From NCBI GenBank assembly GCA_947503655.1, contig CANNEP010000019.1, positions 1-43,618 of the forward strand: 43,618 nt of DNA, given 5' to 3'. The notes beneath the pieces were generated by a model. It did not search any database, had not been told where the DNA came from, and worked only from the letters and a program-made list of their open reading frames with translations. The position numbers were made by a program, and so were the translations under genes. This document shows, one piece after another, positions 8,928 to 16,812 of this stretch. How positions within the stretch are numbered: the stretch's first letter is position 1; every line of letters begins with the position of its first letter. The DNA is from an uncultured Microbacterium sp. Lineage in GTDB: Bacteria; Actinomycetota; Actinomycetes; Actinomycetales; Microbacteriaceae.

Positions 8928-9476
8928 GTGACCACCCGATCCCCCCTTTCCACCCGCGTTCTCCTCATTTGTGCGGCTATCGCCGTCGGCACGGGAATCC
9001 TCTCCGCGGTGGCGGGATATCTCACCATTCCGGTGGTCGCGGGAGCACCGATCTTCTACGGCTTCGTGCTGAGCATGCACCTGTTGCCCGGCATCGTGGC
9101 GCAAGAAATGTTGCGCACGCCGTGGGTCGCACTTATCACGCACCTCCTCGCAGCACTCGTCGCGCTCGCGATGAGTCCGCAATGGTTCCTGAGCTATGTC
9201 GCCGCGATCGCCATCATGGGTGGCGCGCAGGAGGGGTGGGCTGCGATCGGCCGCTATCAGAAGTGGTCGACCGGCTGGATGCTGATGGGTGGCGCCGTTC
9301 TCGGCCTCCTCCTCGGCCTCACCGCTGGTCTCGGCATCGGCATCAGCAAGTTCGGCGTGCCGCTCGCGCTCGTGTCAGTGCTGGTCTACGTCGCGGGCGC
9401 CGCATTCTGGACGTTCGTCGGAGTGCTCCTCGGCCGCTCGATGCGCAAGGCCGGGCTCGCGCGCACGGTCAACTAG
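8928..9476 (+). CDS. ykoE: ECF transporter substrate-binding S component, YkoE family
   Basis: An integral membrane protein of 182 residues with about five or six hydrophobic helices. The signature stretch GGAQEGWAAIGRYQKW (about 98-113) matches the GAE..FALFRYKRW region of Bacillus YkoE. In that family YkoE is the S component that binds a thiamine precursor (hydroxymethylpyrimidine or thiamine). It is followed by a double ATPase and a T component in the same order as ykoE-ykoD-ykoC, which strengthens the call. The start is GTG (8928) without a ribosome binding site. No TPP riboswitch could be recognised upstream, so the substrate remains an inference from family and gene order. Confidence 0.75.
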   Translation: MTTRSPLSTRVLLICAAIAVGTGILSAVAGYLTIPVVAGAPIFYGFVLSMHLLPGIVAQEMLRTPWVALITHLLAALVALAMSPQWFLSYVAAIAIMGGAQEGWAAIGRYQKWSTGWMLMGGAVLGLLLGLTAGLGIGISKFGVPLALVSVLVYVAGAAFWTFVGVLLGRSMRKAGLARTVN

Positions 9477-9597
9477 CGCCGCAAAACGAGCGGGTACGCT
9501 GGCTCGCCCGTATTTAATCAGGCGGCCCGTTGTGGCGACTCTCATGTCGGGCGACTAGCGTGTAAGGGTCCCCTTCCTTTCTGCTCCAGAGATCCCT

Positions 9598-11307
9598 GTG
9601 CCCGAAGCCACCGCGTCGACCACGCCGCTCATGCGCGTGCAGAATTTGTCGATCACGCACACCGGCAATCCGGCACGCGCGCCGCAGAACGTCAGCTTTG
9701 ATGTCTTCCCCGGGGACGTCCTGTTAGTCCTCGGTCCGAGCGGCGCTGGCAAGTCGACGCTCACTCTCGCCCTCAACGGCCTCATCCCCCACGACATCCC
9801 CGCCGAGATTTCCGGCACGGTCGACATCGATGGGCTGACGGCCCCCGCAGCGACGCCCGCGCAATTGTCGCCCCACGTGGCCATGGTGTTCCAAGACCCA
9901 GACGCACAACTGGTCACTGGTTCGGTCTACGACGAAGTTGCCTTCGGTCTCGAGAACCTCCTCCTCCCCATCGCCGAAATCCACGCTCGCGTGGAGCGCG
10001 CACTCCACAAGGTCGGCCTGTGGGAGCGTCGTCGTGCGAACCCCGACGAACTGTCGGGCGGCGGCCGCCAGCGTCTCGCGATTGCGTGTGCGCTCGCGAT
10101 GGGTTCGAAGGTTCTCGTACTCGATGAGCCGACCGCCAACCTCGACCCCCAGGGCATCGATGAGGTCTACGCCGCTCTCGCTGAGCTCATCGCCGACGGC
10201 GAGCAGGCGATCATCCTCGTCGAGCACAATCTCGACGCCGCGATGGGCTTCGTCACGCGTGTGCTCGTGCTCGATGATGCGGGCCGCGTGGCGTACGACG
10301 GAACCACGGAGCAGGTGCTGAGGCAGCACGCGAAAGAGCTCAACGAGTTGGGCGTATGGCTACCCGAGGCTACGCTCGCCGCGCTCGCCCTTCGCGCGAG
10401 TGGTGTGGGCATCGATCCGCTCCCTCTCACGGCGACCGAGCTCGCTCAGGCGCTCCCGCCCCGGGTCCGGGGCATTGCGGCAGACCCAGCTCCTGGTTCC
10501 GCTGCCGCCACCGCAGCGAGCGTGACGCACCTCACTTTTGAACGCGGCAGCACGCCGGTGCTCGCCGACGTTTCGGTCGAAATTGCCGAGCAGTCTTTCA
10601 CCGCGATCGTGGGTGCGAATGGCGCCGGAAAGACGACGCTACTGCAGCTCATGTGTGGTGTTATTCGTCCGCCGAAGGGTATTGTGTCAATCGCCGGTAT
10701 TGACCCGGCGAAGGCACGGGCGCGCGTCATCGCGGATCGCATTGGCTTTGTATTTCAGAACCCCGAGCACCAGTTCATGACCGCGACGGTGTTCGACGAG
10801 CTGGCGTATGAACTGCGTGCCCGCAAGCGCCCCGAAGCCGAAGTGCGCGAGCGCACGGAGGCGATGCTGGAGCGGTTCGGACTCGCCGACAAAGCCGGCA
10901 TGCACCCGTTCTTGCTTTCTGGCGGACAAAAGCGGCGCCTCTCGGTGGGCACCGCCCTGCTGTCGGGCGCTCGCATTCTGGCGCTTGATGAGCCGACGTT
11001 CGGCCAGGATCGCGCCCGTGCGCACGAACTGCTCGACCTGCTGCGCGAATTGCAGAACGACGGAACCACGATTCTGGTGGTGACGCACGACATGCAGCTG
11101 GTGGCTGATTACTCGACGCACACGATCGCACTCGCCGCGGGACGTGTGATTGCTTCCGGAATCACGCGTGATGTGTGGGCTCAGCCCGCGGCGCTCGAGG
11201 CTGCCGGGCTGCGCGTGCCGCCCGTGCAGCGTGCGATGCAGTCCCGCGCTGACTACGCGGATGTGTGGCGCATCTCGGATCTGGCGCAGGCAGGGGCGGA
11301 CGCATGA
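9598..11307 (+). CDS. ykoD: ECF transporter energy-coupling protein, two fused ABC ATPases (YkoD)
   Basis: A 569-residue cytoplasmic ATPase carrying both nucleotide-binding domains of an ECF transporter in one chain. Domain 1: Walker A GPSGAGKST (about 46-54), signature LSGGGRQRLAIA (from 152), Walker B VLVLDEPTANLD. Domain 2: Walker A GANGAGKTT (about 339-347), signature LSGGQKRRLSVG, Walker B ILALDEPTFGQD. The first signature has GG-G-R in place of the common GGQ-R, which may make the two sites unequal. The start is GTG at 9598 with only a weak purine run upstream, 121 bp after ykoE. The stop overlaps the start of the T-component gene (ATGA, 11304-11307). Confidence 0.9.
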   Translation: MPEATASTTPLMRVQNLSITHTGNPARAPQNVSFDVFPGDVLLVLGPSGAGKSTLTLALNGLIPHDIPAEISGTVDIDGLTAPAATPAQLSPHVAMVFQDPDAQLVTGSVYDEVAFGLENLLLPIAEIHARVERALHKVGLWERRRANPDELSGGGRQRLAIACALAMGSKVLVLDEPTANLDPQGIDEVYAALAELIADGEQAIILVEHNLDAAMGFVTRVLVLDDAGRVAYDGTTEQVLRQHAKELNELGVWLPEATLAALALRASGVGIDPLPLTATELAQALPPRVRGIAADPAPGSAAATAASVTHLTFERGSTPVLADVSVEIAEQSFTAIVGANGAGKTTLLQLMCGVIRPPKGIVSIAGIDPAKARARVIADRIGFVFQNPEHQFMTATVFDELAYELRARKRPEAEVRERTEAMLERFGLADKAGMHPFLLSGGQKRRLSVGTALLSGARILALDEPTFGQDRARAHELLDLLRELQNDGTTILVVTHDMQLVADYSTHTIALAAGRVIASGITRDVWAQPAALEAAGLRVPPVQRAMQSRADYADVWRISDLAQAGADA

Positions 11308-12137
11308 CGATTCCGGCTCCCGCGGCGTACACCACCGGGTCGCTCGACGTTTTTCAGACCACCGAGCAGGCACCCGCGTGGCGTTATCTGCACCACATCA
11401 ATCCGCTCGCGAAACTTGCCGCTCCCGTGGTTCCGGCGATCGCTCTGCTGTTCGTCCGCGATATTGATACGCCTCTCGCGTTTTTGGCGCTGTCGTATCT
11501 CGTGCTGCTGACCGGGGCGCGCATGACGAAGGCGCTCGCCATCACGCTATTCGTCGCGTTTCCGCTCGCGGTGCTCGTGACGGGTGCCGGCCTCACGCTG
11601 TGGATGGACACGTCACAGGTCGGCGGCTCGACGGTGTTCACCATCGGTTCGATCGCGATCACGAACGGCGCGATCGAGCAGGGTTTCGCGGCGGCGCTGC
11701 GCTTGGCCTCGCTCATTGCGGTGTCGCTTATTGCGGGTGTGACCACGTCGGGGCCGGATCTCGTGCGCTCGGCCGTGCAGTACCTCAAGCTGCCGTACCG
11801 CATCGGCTACACGGCGCTGGCCGCGTATCGGTTCGTGCCGCGCTTCAAGAATGAGCTGTCGATCATTCGCTCGGCACACCGTGTGCGCGGTCGACACGGT
11901 GGTCGGGGTCCGATCGCGGCGATCGCGCGCGGTTGGGGCTACACACTGCCTCTCATGGCCGGCGCGATCCGTCACGCGGAGCGCGTCGCCCTCGCAATGG
12001 ACTCCCGCGCCTTCGGTGCGCACCCGACGCGCACCGAGCGCCACGAGGTTCCGCTTCGCGCCCGTGATTTCTGGTTCGTCGCGCTGTCACTTGTGATCAC
12101 GGTGGCGATCTTCGCGGTCTGTCATCCCTGGTCCTGA
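11304..12137 (+). CDS. ykoC: ECF transporter transmembrane T component (YkoC)
   Basis: A 277-residue membrane protein with about five or six helices. It carries the two short coupling motifs of EcfT proteins on the cytoplasmic side, SAHRVRG (about 192) and AMDSRAFGA (about 230), which dock on the ATPase domains. The family-typical opening HHINPLAKL is also present. The ATG at 11304 overlaps the ykoD stop by four bases and is preceded by GGGGCGGA. An ATG 39 bases upstream lies inside ykoD and is not needed. With ykoE and ykoD it completes one importer. Confidence 0.88.
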   Translation: MTIPAPAAYTTGSLDVFQTTEQAPAWRYLHHINPLAKLAAPVVPAIALLFVRDIDTPLAFLALSYLVLLTGARMTKALAITLFVAFPLAVLVTGAGLTLWMDTSQVGGSTVFTIGSIAITNGAIEQGFAAALRLASLIAVSLIAGVTTSGPDLVRSAVQYLKLPYRIGYTALAAYRFVPRFKNELSIIRSAHRVRGRHGGRGPIAAIARGWGYTLPLMAGAIRHAERVALAMDSRAFGAHPTRTERHEVPLRARDFWFVALSLVITVAIFAVCHPWS

Positions 12138-12147
12138 GTGGTTTCTG

Positions 12148-12166
12148 GGAGACGTTGCGGGTCTCC
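12148..12166 (+). terminator. weak hairpin after the ECF operon
   Basis: GGAGAC and GTCTCC flank a 7-base loop, 10 bp past the ykoC stop. No T-run follows, so termination here is doubtful. Confidence 0.3.
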
Positions 12167-12242
12167 ACAAGGCGTGGCACTGAGTTTCACGTTGTTTGAG
12201 ACGGAATTTCACAGAACCCTGTCTTTCGCGACGCAATCGCCT

Positions 12243-12248
12243 TAGAAT
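12243..12248 (+). promoter_or_regulatory. -10 element TAGAAT before the acyl-CoA dehydrogenase gene
   Basis: TAGAAT matches the consensus at five of six positions and lies 50 bp before the ATG at 12299, leaving room for a leader with its own ribosome binding site. No convincing -35 was seen. Confidence 0.4.
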
Positions 12249-12298
12249 TTGGGCATGCGGCAGTGACGCCGCGACAGCTTTCTGAGGAAGGATCCGGT

Positions 12299-13459
12299 AT
12301 GGACCGCAAGATTTTTGATGAGGACCACGAAGCATTCCGCGACGTCGTCAAGGAGTTCGTAAAGCGCTACGGAACCATCGAAGCGCGCGAGCGTTGGGAA
12401 GCGAACGGCGAGGTTGACCGCGAAACGATGCTCGCGGCCGGCGAGTCGGGCATCATCGGCCTCTCGGTTCCCGAGGAGTTCGGTGGCGCCGGCATGCTGC
12501 AGGACTACCGCTTCCGCACGCTCGTCAACGAAGAGACGATTCGTGCTGGCCTCGGCTCGCTCGCCGGCGCCTTCGGCATCCAGGACGACCTGGCTGTTCC
12601 CTATCTCGCGCACTTCGGCACCGACGCCCAGAAGGCCAAGTGGCTGCCGGGCATGGCAACCGGTGAAATCATCGGCGCACTCGCGATGACCGAGCCGGGC
12701 GCTGGTAGCGACCTGCGCGGTATCAAGACCACCGCCAAGAAGGTTGACGGCGGCTACATCGTCAACGGCGCGAAGACCTTCATTTCATCAGGCAAGACGG
12801 CTGACCTTGTTGTCACGTTTGTGAAGACCGGCGAGGGCAACCGTCCGGACGCGTTCTCGCTCATTCTCATCGAGAACGGCATGGAGGGCTTCGACCACGG
12901 CAAGAAGCTCAACAAGATGGGCTTCCACGGGCACGACACCGCAGAGCTCTCGTTCTCTGACGTTTTCGTGCCGGAAGAGAACCTCATCGGCGGCGAAGAG
13001 GGCCACGGCTTCATCCAGCTGATGCGCAACCTCCCGCTCGAGCGCCTCTCGATCGGTGTCTCTGCGGCGGCTGCCGCCGAGGCAGGCTTCCTGTGGACGC
13101 TCGACTACGCGAAGAGCCGCGAGGCGTTCGGCCAGCCTATCCTCGGCTTCCAGAACACCTACTTCCGTCTCGCAGACATGCAGATCACGGTCGAGTCGCT
13201 GTGGGCGTACGTCGACCGCGCGATCGAGCTCTACGGCGAAAAGAAGCTCACGCCGGAAGAGGCCGCCAAGGTCAAGATCTGGGCAACCGAGCGCGAATGG
13301 GAAGTTCTCGACCAGGGTGTGCAGCTACACGGTGGCTACGGCTACATCACCGAGTACGACATCGCCCGCGCCTTCCTCGACGCCCGTGTGCACCGCATCT
13401 ACGGCGGCACCAACGAAATCATGCGTGAGATCGTCGGACGCCAGCTCGCGAAGGGCTAA
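12299..13459 (+). CDS. acyl-CoA dehydrogenase, LCAD/isovaleryl-CoA dehydrogenase-like active site
   Basis: A 386-residue flavoprotein that should oxidise an acyl-CoA and pass electrons to ETF. FAD-binding motifs are MTEPGAGSDLRG and NGAKTFISSG. The C-terminus has QLHGGYGYITEYDIARAFLD and IYGGTNEIMREIVGR. Most family members have the catalytic Glu in Y-E-G-T near the end, but here that position is Gly369. In long-chain and isovaleryl-CoA dehydrogenases the base sits in helix G, and the matching residue here is Glu248 in LPLERLSIG. The enzyme is therefore probably active and of that subtype. The start is fixed by AGGAAGGA (12285-12292). The chain-length or branched-chain preference cannot be read from sequence alone. 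Confidence 0.9.
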   Translation: MDRKIFDEDHEAFRDVVKEFVKRYGTIEARERWEANGEVDRETMLAAGESGIIGLSVPEEFGGAGMLQDYRFRTLVNEETIRAGLGSLAGAFGIQDDLAVPYLAHFGTDAQKAKWLPGMATGEIIGALAMTEPGAGSDLRGIKTTAKKVDGGYIVNGAKTFISSGKTADLVVTFVKTGEGNRPDAFSLILIENGMEGFDHGKKLNKMGFHGHDTAELSFSDVFVPEENLIGGEEGHGFIQLMRNLPLERLSIGVSAAAAAEAGFLWTLDYAKSREAFGQPILGFQNTYFRLADMQITVESLWAYVDRAIELYGEKKLTPEEAAKVKIWATEREWEVLDQGVQLHGGYGYITEYDIARAFLDARVHRIYGGTNEIMREIVGRQLAKG

Positions 13460-13473
13460 GTCTTCAACACATC

Positions 13474-13510
13474 AGCGGGTTCGACCTTCGGGCCGGGCCC
13501 GCTTTGTTTT
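13474..13510 (+). terminator. intrinsic terminator (acyl-CoA dehydrogenase)
   Basis: AGCGGG...CCCGCT extends inward through wobble pairs to a 13-bp stem with a TTCG tetraloop, followed by TTGTTTT (13504-13510). It separates two convergent genes. Confidence 0.85.
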
Positions 13511-13518
13511 GCCGTCGC

Positions 13519-14457
13519 TCAGCCGATGTAGTCGGGGGCTGCCGGGAGCCCGAAGAACTCTTCAAGCGTGTGATAGCCGCCCTCGTGGTAGAGCGTCGCA
13601 AGTTCGACGCCGATGTAGCGCAAGTGCCACGGTTCTGACGTGTAGCCGGTGATGCCGGTGGAGCCGTCTTCGTAGCGGGTGATCCAGCCGAATCGCCACG
13701 CGTTTTCTGCCACCCACGCGCCCTGTGCGCTGGAACCGAAGTTGTCGAGGGTTCCGCAGCCATTGCCACACGGCACGACGTCGGCGGTGAGTCCGGTTTG
13801 GTGTTCGCTGTGGCCGGGGCGGGCGCTCTGGTGGTCGGCCTCGACTTGACCTGCGGCATCGACCTGGGAGGAGTACGACGCGACCTGCGTCGTAAACGAA
13901 CGGAACCCACTGTTCAGCGCAATGGTTCCGGCACCCTCATTTTGCGCCGCGGTGACCAGCGCATCGAAAGCCGCGGCGGCCTCGGCGCGGAGATGCGGTG
14001 AGCCAGCGGCCTGCGTTGCTGGCTGCACGAGGTCATTCGGCCGCCACGACGTATCGGGGAAGGGGCGCGCCTTATTAACGACAAACCACACCGTGGCAGG
14101 GTCGTCAGGCAACACGCACTTGTGAGTGCCTACCACGACGGCGCGGCGGAACTGCTCGACTCCGCCGGTCGCGGCAATCACGTCGGTGACGTTGGCTGTG
14201 GCGAGCGCATCGGTCATCGACGGGAGAGAACAAATGAAGGCGGTGGCCGGCACCGCGCTGATTTCTGGCACCGGCAAACTCGCGACGGCCTGCGGCCGTG
14301 GCGGCGACTGGTCGGGACCCGCAGTGGGCGTTGACGAACGGGCAGCCATGCCGATCGCTGCGCCGACAATGACGGCGGCGAGCCCCACCGATGCCACCAC
14401 AATGGCGGCACGCCGAGACCGCGCATGATGGCGCGCGGCGGGGAACGGAGAGTACAT
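13519..14457 (-). CDS. VanY-type D-alanyl-D-alanine carboxypeptidase (M15B), membrane-anchored
   Basis: A 312-residue extracytoplasmic zinc peptidase that trims D-Ala from peptidoglycan stem peptides. One N-terminal membrane helix (about 17-40) follows a basic head, with a Pro-rich linker after it. Catalytic motifs are NSGFRS (about 182-187), GHSEHQTGLTAD with His219 and Asp226, and EPWHLRYIG with His278. Together these are the M15B zinc triad. Two Cys (76 and 114) precede the domain and C230/C234 lie within it, so disulfides are possible. No ribosome binding site is obvious before the ATG. The family includes vancomycin-resistance VanY, but no van cluster is near, so a housekeeping wall role is more likely. 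Confidence 0.88.
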   Translation of the reverse strand: MYSPFPAARHHARSRRAAIVVASVGLAAVIVGAAIGMAARSSTPTAGPDQSPPRPQAVASLPVPEISAVPATAFICSLPSMTDALATANVTDVIAATGGVEQFRRAVVVGTHKCVLPDDPATVWFVVNKARPFPDTSWRPNDLVQPATQAAGSPHLRAEAAAAFDALVTAAQNEGAGTIALNSGFRSFTTQVASYSSQVDAAGQVEADHQSARPGHSEHQTGLTADVVPCGNGCGTLDNFGSSAQGAWVAENAWRFGWITRYEDGSTGITGYTSEPWHLRYIGVELATLYHEGGYHTLEEFFGLPAAPDYIG

Positions 14458-14543
14458 GGGCTTATCTCGGAAATCATGTCGAGCGCCTCGGGCAACACTC
14501 GGTATATGCCAGCGTACCCATTCCGTGGGACGTTTCGCAGTGA

Positions 14544-14549
14544 CATGAT
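14544..14549 (+). promoter_or_regulatory. -10-like CATGAT, leaderless start
   Basis: CATGAT lies exactly 6 nt before the ATG at 14556. No Shine-Dalgarno sequence is present. Confidence 0.45.
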
Positions 14550-14555
14550 CGAAGC

Positions 14556-15485
14556 ATGACGACTCTGCAAAAGGCCGTGGTTTACGACGAAGTGGGCGCG
14601 CCGTCCGTTCTGCGCATTGCGGAGGTTCCTGTTGCGGTTCCGGGTGAGGAACGCGTACTGGTGCAGGTGCGTGCGGTGGGGCTGAACCCGTACGACGCTA
14701 AGGTGCTGTCGGGGCGTGCGCCGCGGGATGCGGCTTTTCCGCGCGGGATCGGTGGCGACGTTGCTGGTGTCGTTTCTGCCGTCGGTGAGGGTGCGGTTTT
14801 TGCTGACGGAACCACGGTGCAGGCGGGGGATGCGGTGCTGGGTTGGGGCGTGAATACGATGCGCGAATACGCGGTCGTGCGCGCGGCGAACCTGGTGCGC
14901 GTGCCGGAGGGGTTGTCATTTGCGCAGGCCGGATCGCTCGCGACGCCGGCATTTGCCGCAAACGCGTTGGTGCATGCGCTGGCGCTTCCTACCTCGGGCA
15001 CGATCTTGGTTTCTGGCGCGACCGGCATGGTGGGCAGCCTCGTTTCGCAGTGGGGCGTACGGGCGGGGCTTCGGGTGCTGGGCACGGTGAGCGCTCGGAA
15101 TTTTGAGCGGGCGCGCGGGCTTGGGGTGGAGCCGGTGGAGTATGGCGCGGGGCTTGCCGAGCGGTTGCGGGAGGCTGTCGGTGGCGACGTTCTTTCGGCT
15201 GTCTACGACACGGTGGGCGAGGAGACGCTGGCCGCAGCGACGGCGGTTGACGCGCACGCGCTCGTGACGATTGCCGGCGATGAGGTTGCCGAGCGGTTCG
15301 GGGCCATTTCGACGACCACGACGACGCGCGATATCGGGTTCTTGGCTTCACTTGCCGCCGATGTTGCGTCGGGCGCCATTTCTTATGCGGTGGCGTCGAC
15401 GTTTGCGCTTCACGACGTCGTGGCCGCCTTCGAGTTTTTAGAGTTTGGCCACCCGCAGGGCAAGGTCGTGCTCGAAGCATCGTAG
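14556..15485 (+). CDS. zinc-free medium-chain dehydrogenase/reductase (quinone oxidoreductase-like)
   Basis: A 309-residue NADP(H)-dependent oxidoreductase of the MDR superfamily. The N-terminal GroES-like domain has VRAVGLNPYDAKVLSG and GGDVAGVVSAVGEGA. The nucleotide-binding fold has the glycine motif SGATGMVGSLVSQ (about 150-162). The zinc ligands of alcohol dehydrogenases are absent, which fits quinone oxidoreductase or enone reductase types. The true substrate is unknown. Codon use is less strict here than in neighbours (more GGG and GCG), suggesting low expression. Translation seems to begin without a leader. Confidence 0.85.
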   Translation: MTTLQKAVVYDEVGAPSVLRIAEVPVAVPGEERVLVQVRAVGLNPYDAKVLSGRAPRDAAFPRGIGGDVAGVVSAVGEGAVFADGTTVQAGDAVLGWGVNTMREYAVVRAANLVRVPEGLSFAQAGSLATPAFAANALVHALALPTSGTILVSGATGMVGSLVSQWGVRAGLRVLGTVSARNFERARGLGVEPVEYGAGLAERLREAVGGDVLSAVYDTVGEETLAAATAVDAHALVTIAGDEVAERFGAISTTTTTRDIGFLASLAADVASGAISYAVASTFALHDVVAAFEFLEFGHPQGKVVLEAS

Positions 15486-15504
15486 ATTTTTGTTCGATAG
15501 TGGG

Positions 15505-15533
15505 TTGACTTTTGGTTAGTACGGGTGTTCTAT
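15505..15533 (+). promoter_or_regulatory. promoter TTGACT-17-TTCTAT, leaderless radical SAM gene
   Basis: TTGACT (15505-15510), a 17-bp spacer, and TTCTAT (15528-15533), then 6 nt to the ATG at 15540. This is the clearest -35/-10 pair in the window. No ribosome binding site lies before the ATG. Confidence 0.55.
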
Positions 15534-15539
15534 TGCTTC

Positions 15540-16670
15540 ATGCGGTGGAACGGTCAACAACTCGGCGCTGTCGATGACAATGCCTTGCCCGGCATGGAGC
15601 AGCTGGGTGGTTTCATTCGGTCTGTCACGACGCCGGAATTCGCTGGCGTCACGTTTCACGAGGTGCTGGCGCGGTCGGCGTTGAACCGTGTGCCGTCGTC
15701 TTCGCGCATGATGTTCGACTGGACGATCAATCCCTATCGCGGCTGCTCGCACGGCTGCGTCTACTGTTTTGCGCGCGGCACGCACGAGTATCTCGAACTC
15801 GACGCTGGGTCTGACTTTGACAATCAAGTGGTTGTGAAGGTGAACATCGCCGACGTTGTGCGGCGAGAGGTTTCGCGGGCGTCGTGGCGGCGGGAGCGCG
15901 TGCATCTCGGTACGAATACCGACCCATATCAGCGCGCGGAGGGTCGGTATGCCCTGATGCCCGGAATCATTGATGCCCTGGCGGGGAGCGGAACCCCGTT
16001 GGCGATTCTGACGAAGGGCACGCTGTTGCGGCGAGACCTCCCGATGCTCGTGGATGCCGCGCGCGAAGTGCCGGTGTCGATTGCGATGTCGATTGCCGTT
16101 TTCGATGATGCCCTGCAGCACAGCGTCGAGCCGGGCACGCCGACGGCGGCCGCTCGGTTGGCGACTGTTCGTGCTGCCGTCGAAGCAGGATTTCGGGTGC
16201 GGGTGTTTTTGATGCCGATCATGCCGCACCTGACCGACTCACTGGAGTCGTTGGACGATGCGCTCGCACAGATCAAGGCGGCGGGCGCGAGTGGTGTGAC
16301 GTGGGGCGCCCTGCACCTCCGGCCCGGGGTGAAGCCGTGGTTCATGCAGTGGCTCGAACGAGAGCGGCCAGATCTCGTGTCGTCGTACGCGGGGTTGTAC
16401 CCGGGCATGTCTGCCGCCGCACCGAAAGCGTATCGGCAGTGGCTCGGGCGGCGGATTCGTCCGCTTCTTCGCGCGCACGGTCTCGCCGCGTTCGAGGACG
16501 ACGACTACGGTGTGCGGCCGGCGCGTGCGGGTGGCGTTTCGAGCGGTCGGCGCGGCGCTGTTGGGGATGGCAGCAGTGCGGGGCGCATATCGGCACGATC
16601 AGGGATGACGCCGGTGCGCGCGACCGGGCGACTCGTGCCGAATCCCGAGGGGCCCGCGATGCTGTTCTAG
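15540..16670 (+). CDS. radical SAM protein, Rv2578c family
   Basis: A 376-residue radical SAM enzyme. The cluster motif CxxxCxxC is CSHGCVYC (Cys69, Cys73, Cys76) in PYRGCSHGCVYCFAR, the form seen in Rv2578c-like and spore photoproduct lyase-like proteins. Further conserved parts are GTNTDPYQRAEGRY, ILTKGTLLRRD and SIAVFDDALQHSVEPGTP. The C-terminal 60 residues are low-complexity (Gly/Ser/Arg-rich). The family is common in actinobacteria, but its reaction has not been settled as far as I know, so no function is given. The start at 15540 is set by the promoter geometry. An in-frame start 15 bases upstream would lie inside that promoter. Confidence 0.85.
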   Translation: MRWNGQQLGAVDDNALPGMEQLGGFIRSVTTPEFAGVTFHEVLARSALNRVPSSSRMMFDWTINPYRGCSHGCVYCFARGTHEYLELDAGSDFDNQVVVKVNIADVVRREVSRASWRRERVHLGTNTDPYQRAEGRYALMPGIIDALAGSGTPLAILTKGTLLRRDLPMLVDAAREVPVSIAMSIAVFDDALQHSVEPGTPTAAARLATVRAAVEAGFRVRVFLMPIMPHLTDSLESLDDALAQIKAAGASGVTWGALHLRPGVKPWFMQWLERERPDLVSSYAGLYPGMSAAAPKAYRQWLGRRIRPLLRAHGLAAFEDDDYGVRPARAGGVSSGRRGAVGDGSSAGRISARSGMTPVRATGRLVPNPEGPAMLF

Positions 16671-16708
16671 TCGGGGCGGCGGGCGCAGCCGGGCTTAGGC
16701 AAGAACGC

Positions 16709-16744
16709 GGGCGCAGTGGGCGCAGTGGGCGCAGTGGGCACAGC
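16709..16744. repeat. four tandem 9-bp repeats (GGGCGCAGT)
   Basis: Three perfect copies of GGGCGCAGT (16709-16735) and one degenerate copy, in the 142-bp spacer between two convergent genes. Confidence 0.8.
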
Positions 16745-16754
16745 TGGCAACTCC

Positions 16755-16802
16755 GAAAACACCGGTGGGACGCCCAGACGAATCTGAGCGGGCCACCGGT
16801 GT
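16755..16802 (-). terminator. intrinsic terminator of the DEAD-box helicase gene
   Basis: Read on the minus strand, a 10-bp outer stem (16793-16802 with 16759-16768) encloses a second stem of 7 bp with a TTCG tetraloop, and is followed by TTTTC. It begins 11 bp past the stop codon. Confidence 0.85.
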
Positions 16803-16812
16803 GTAGAACTGG

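Noticed and set aside
16709..16744. CRISPR-like array
   Set aside because: The units are 9 bp, directly adjacent and without spacers; no cas genes are present.
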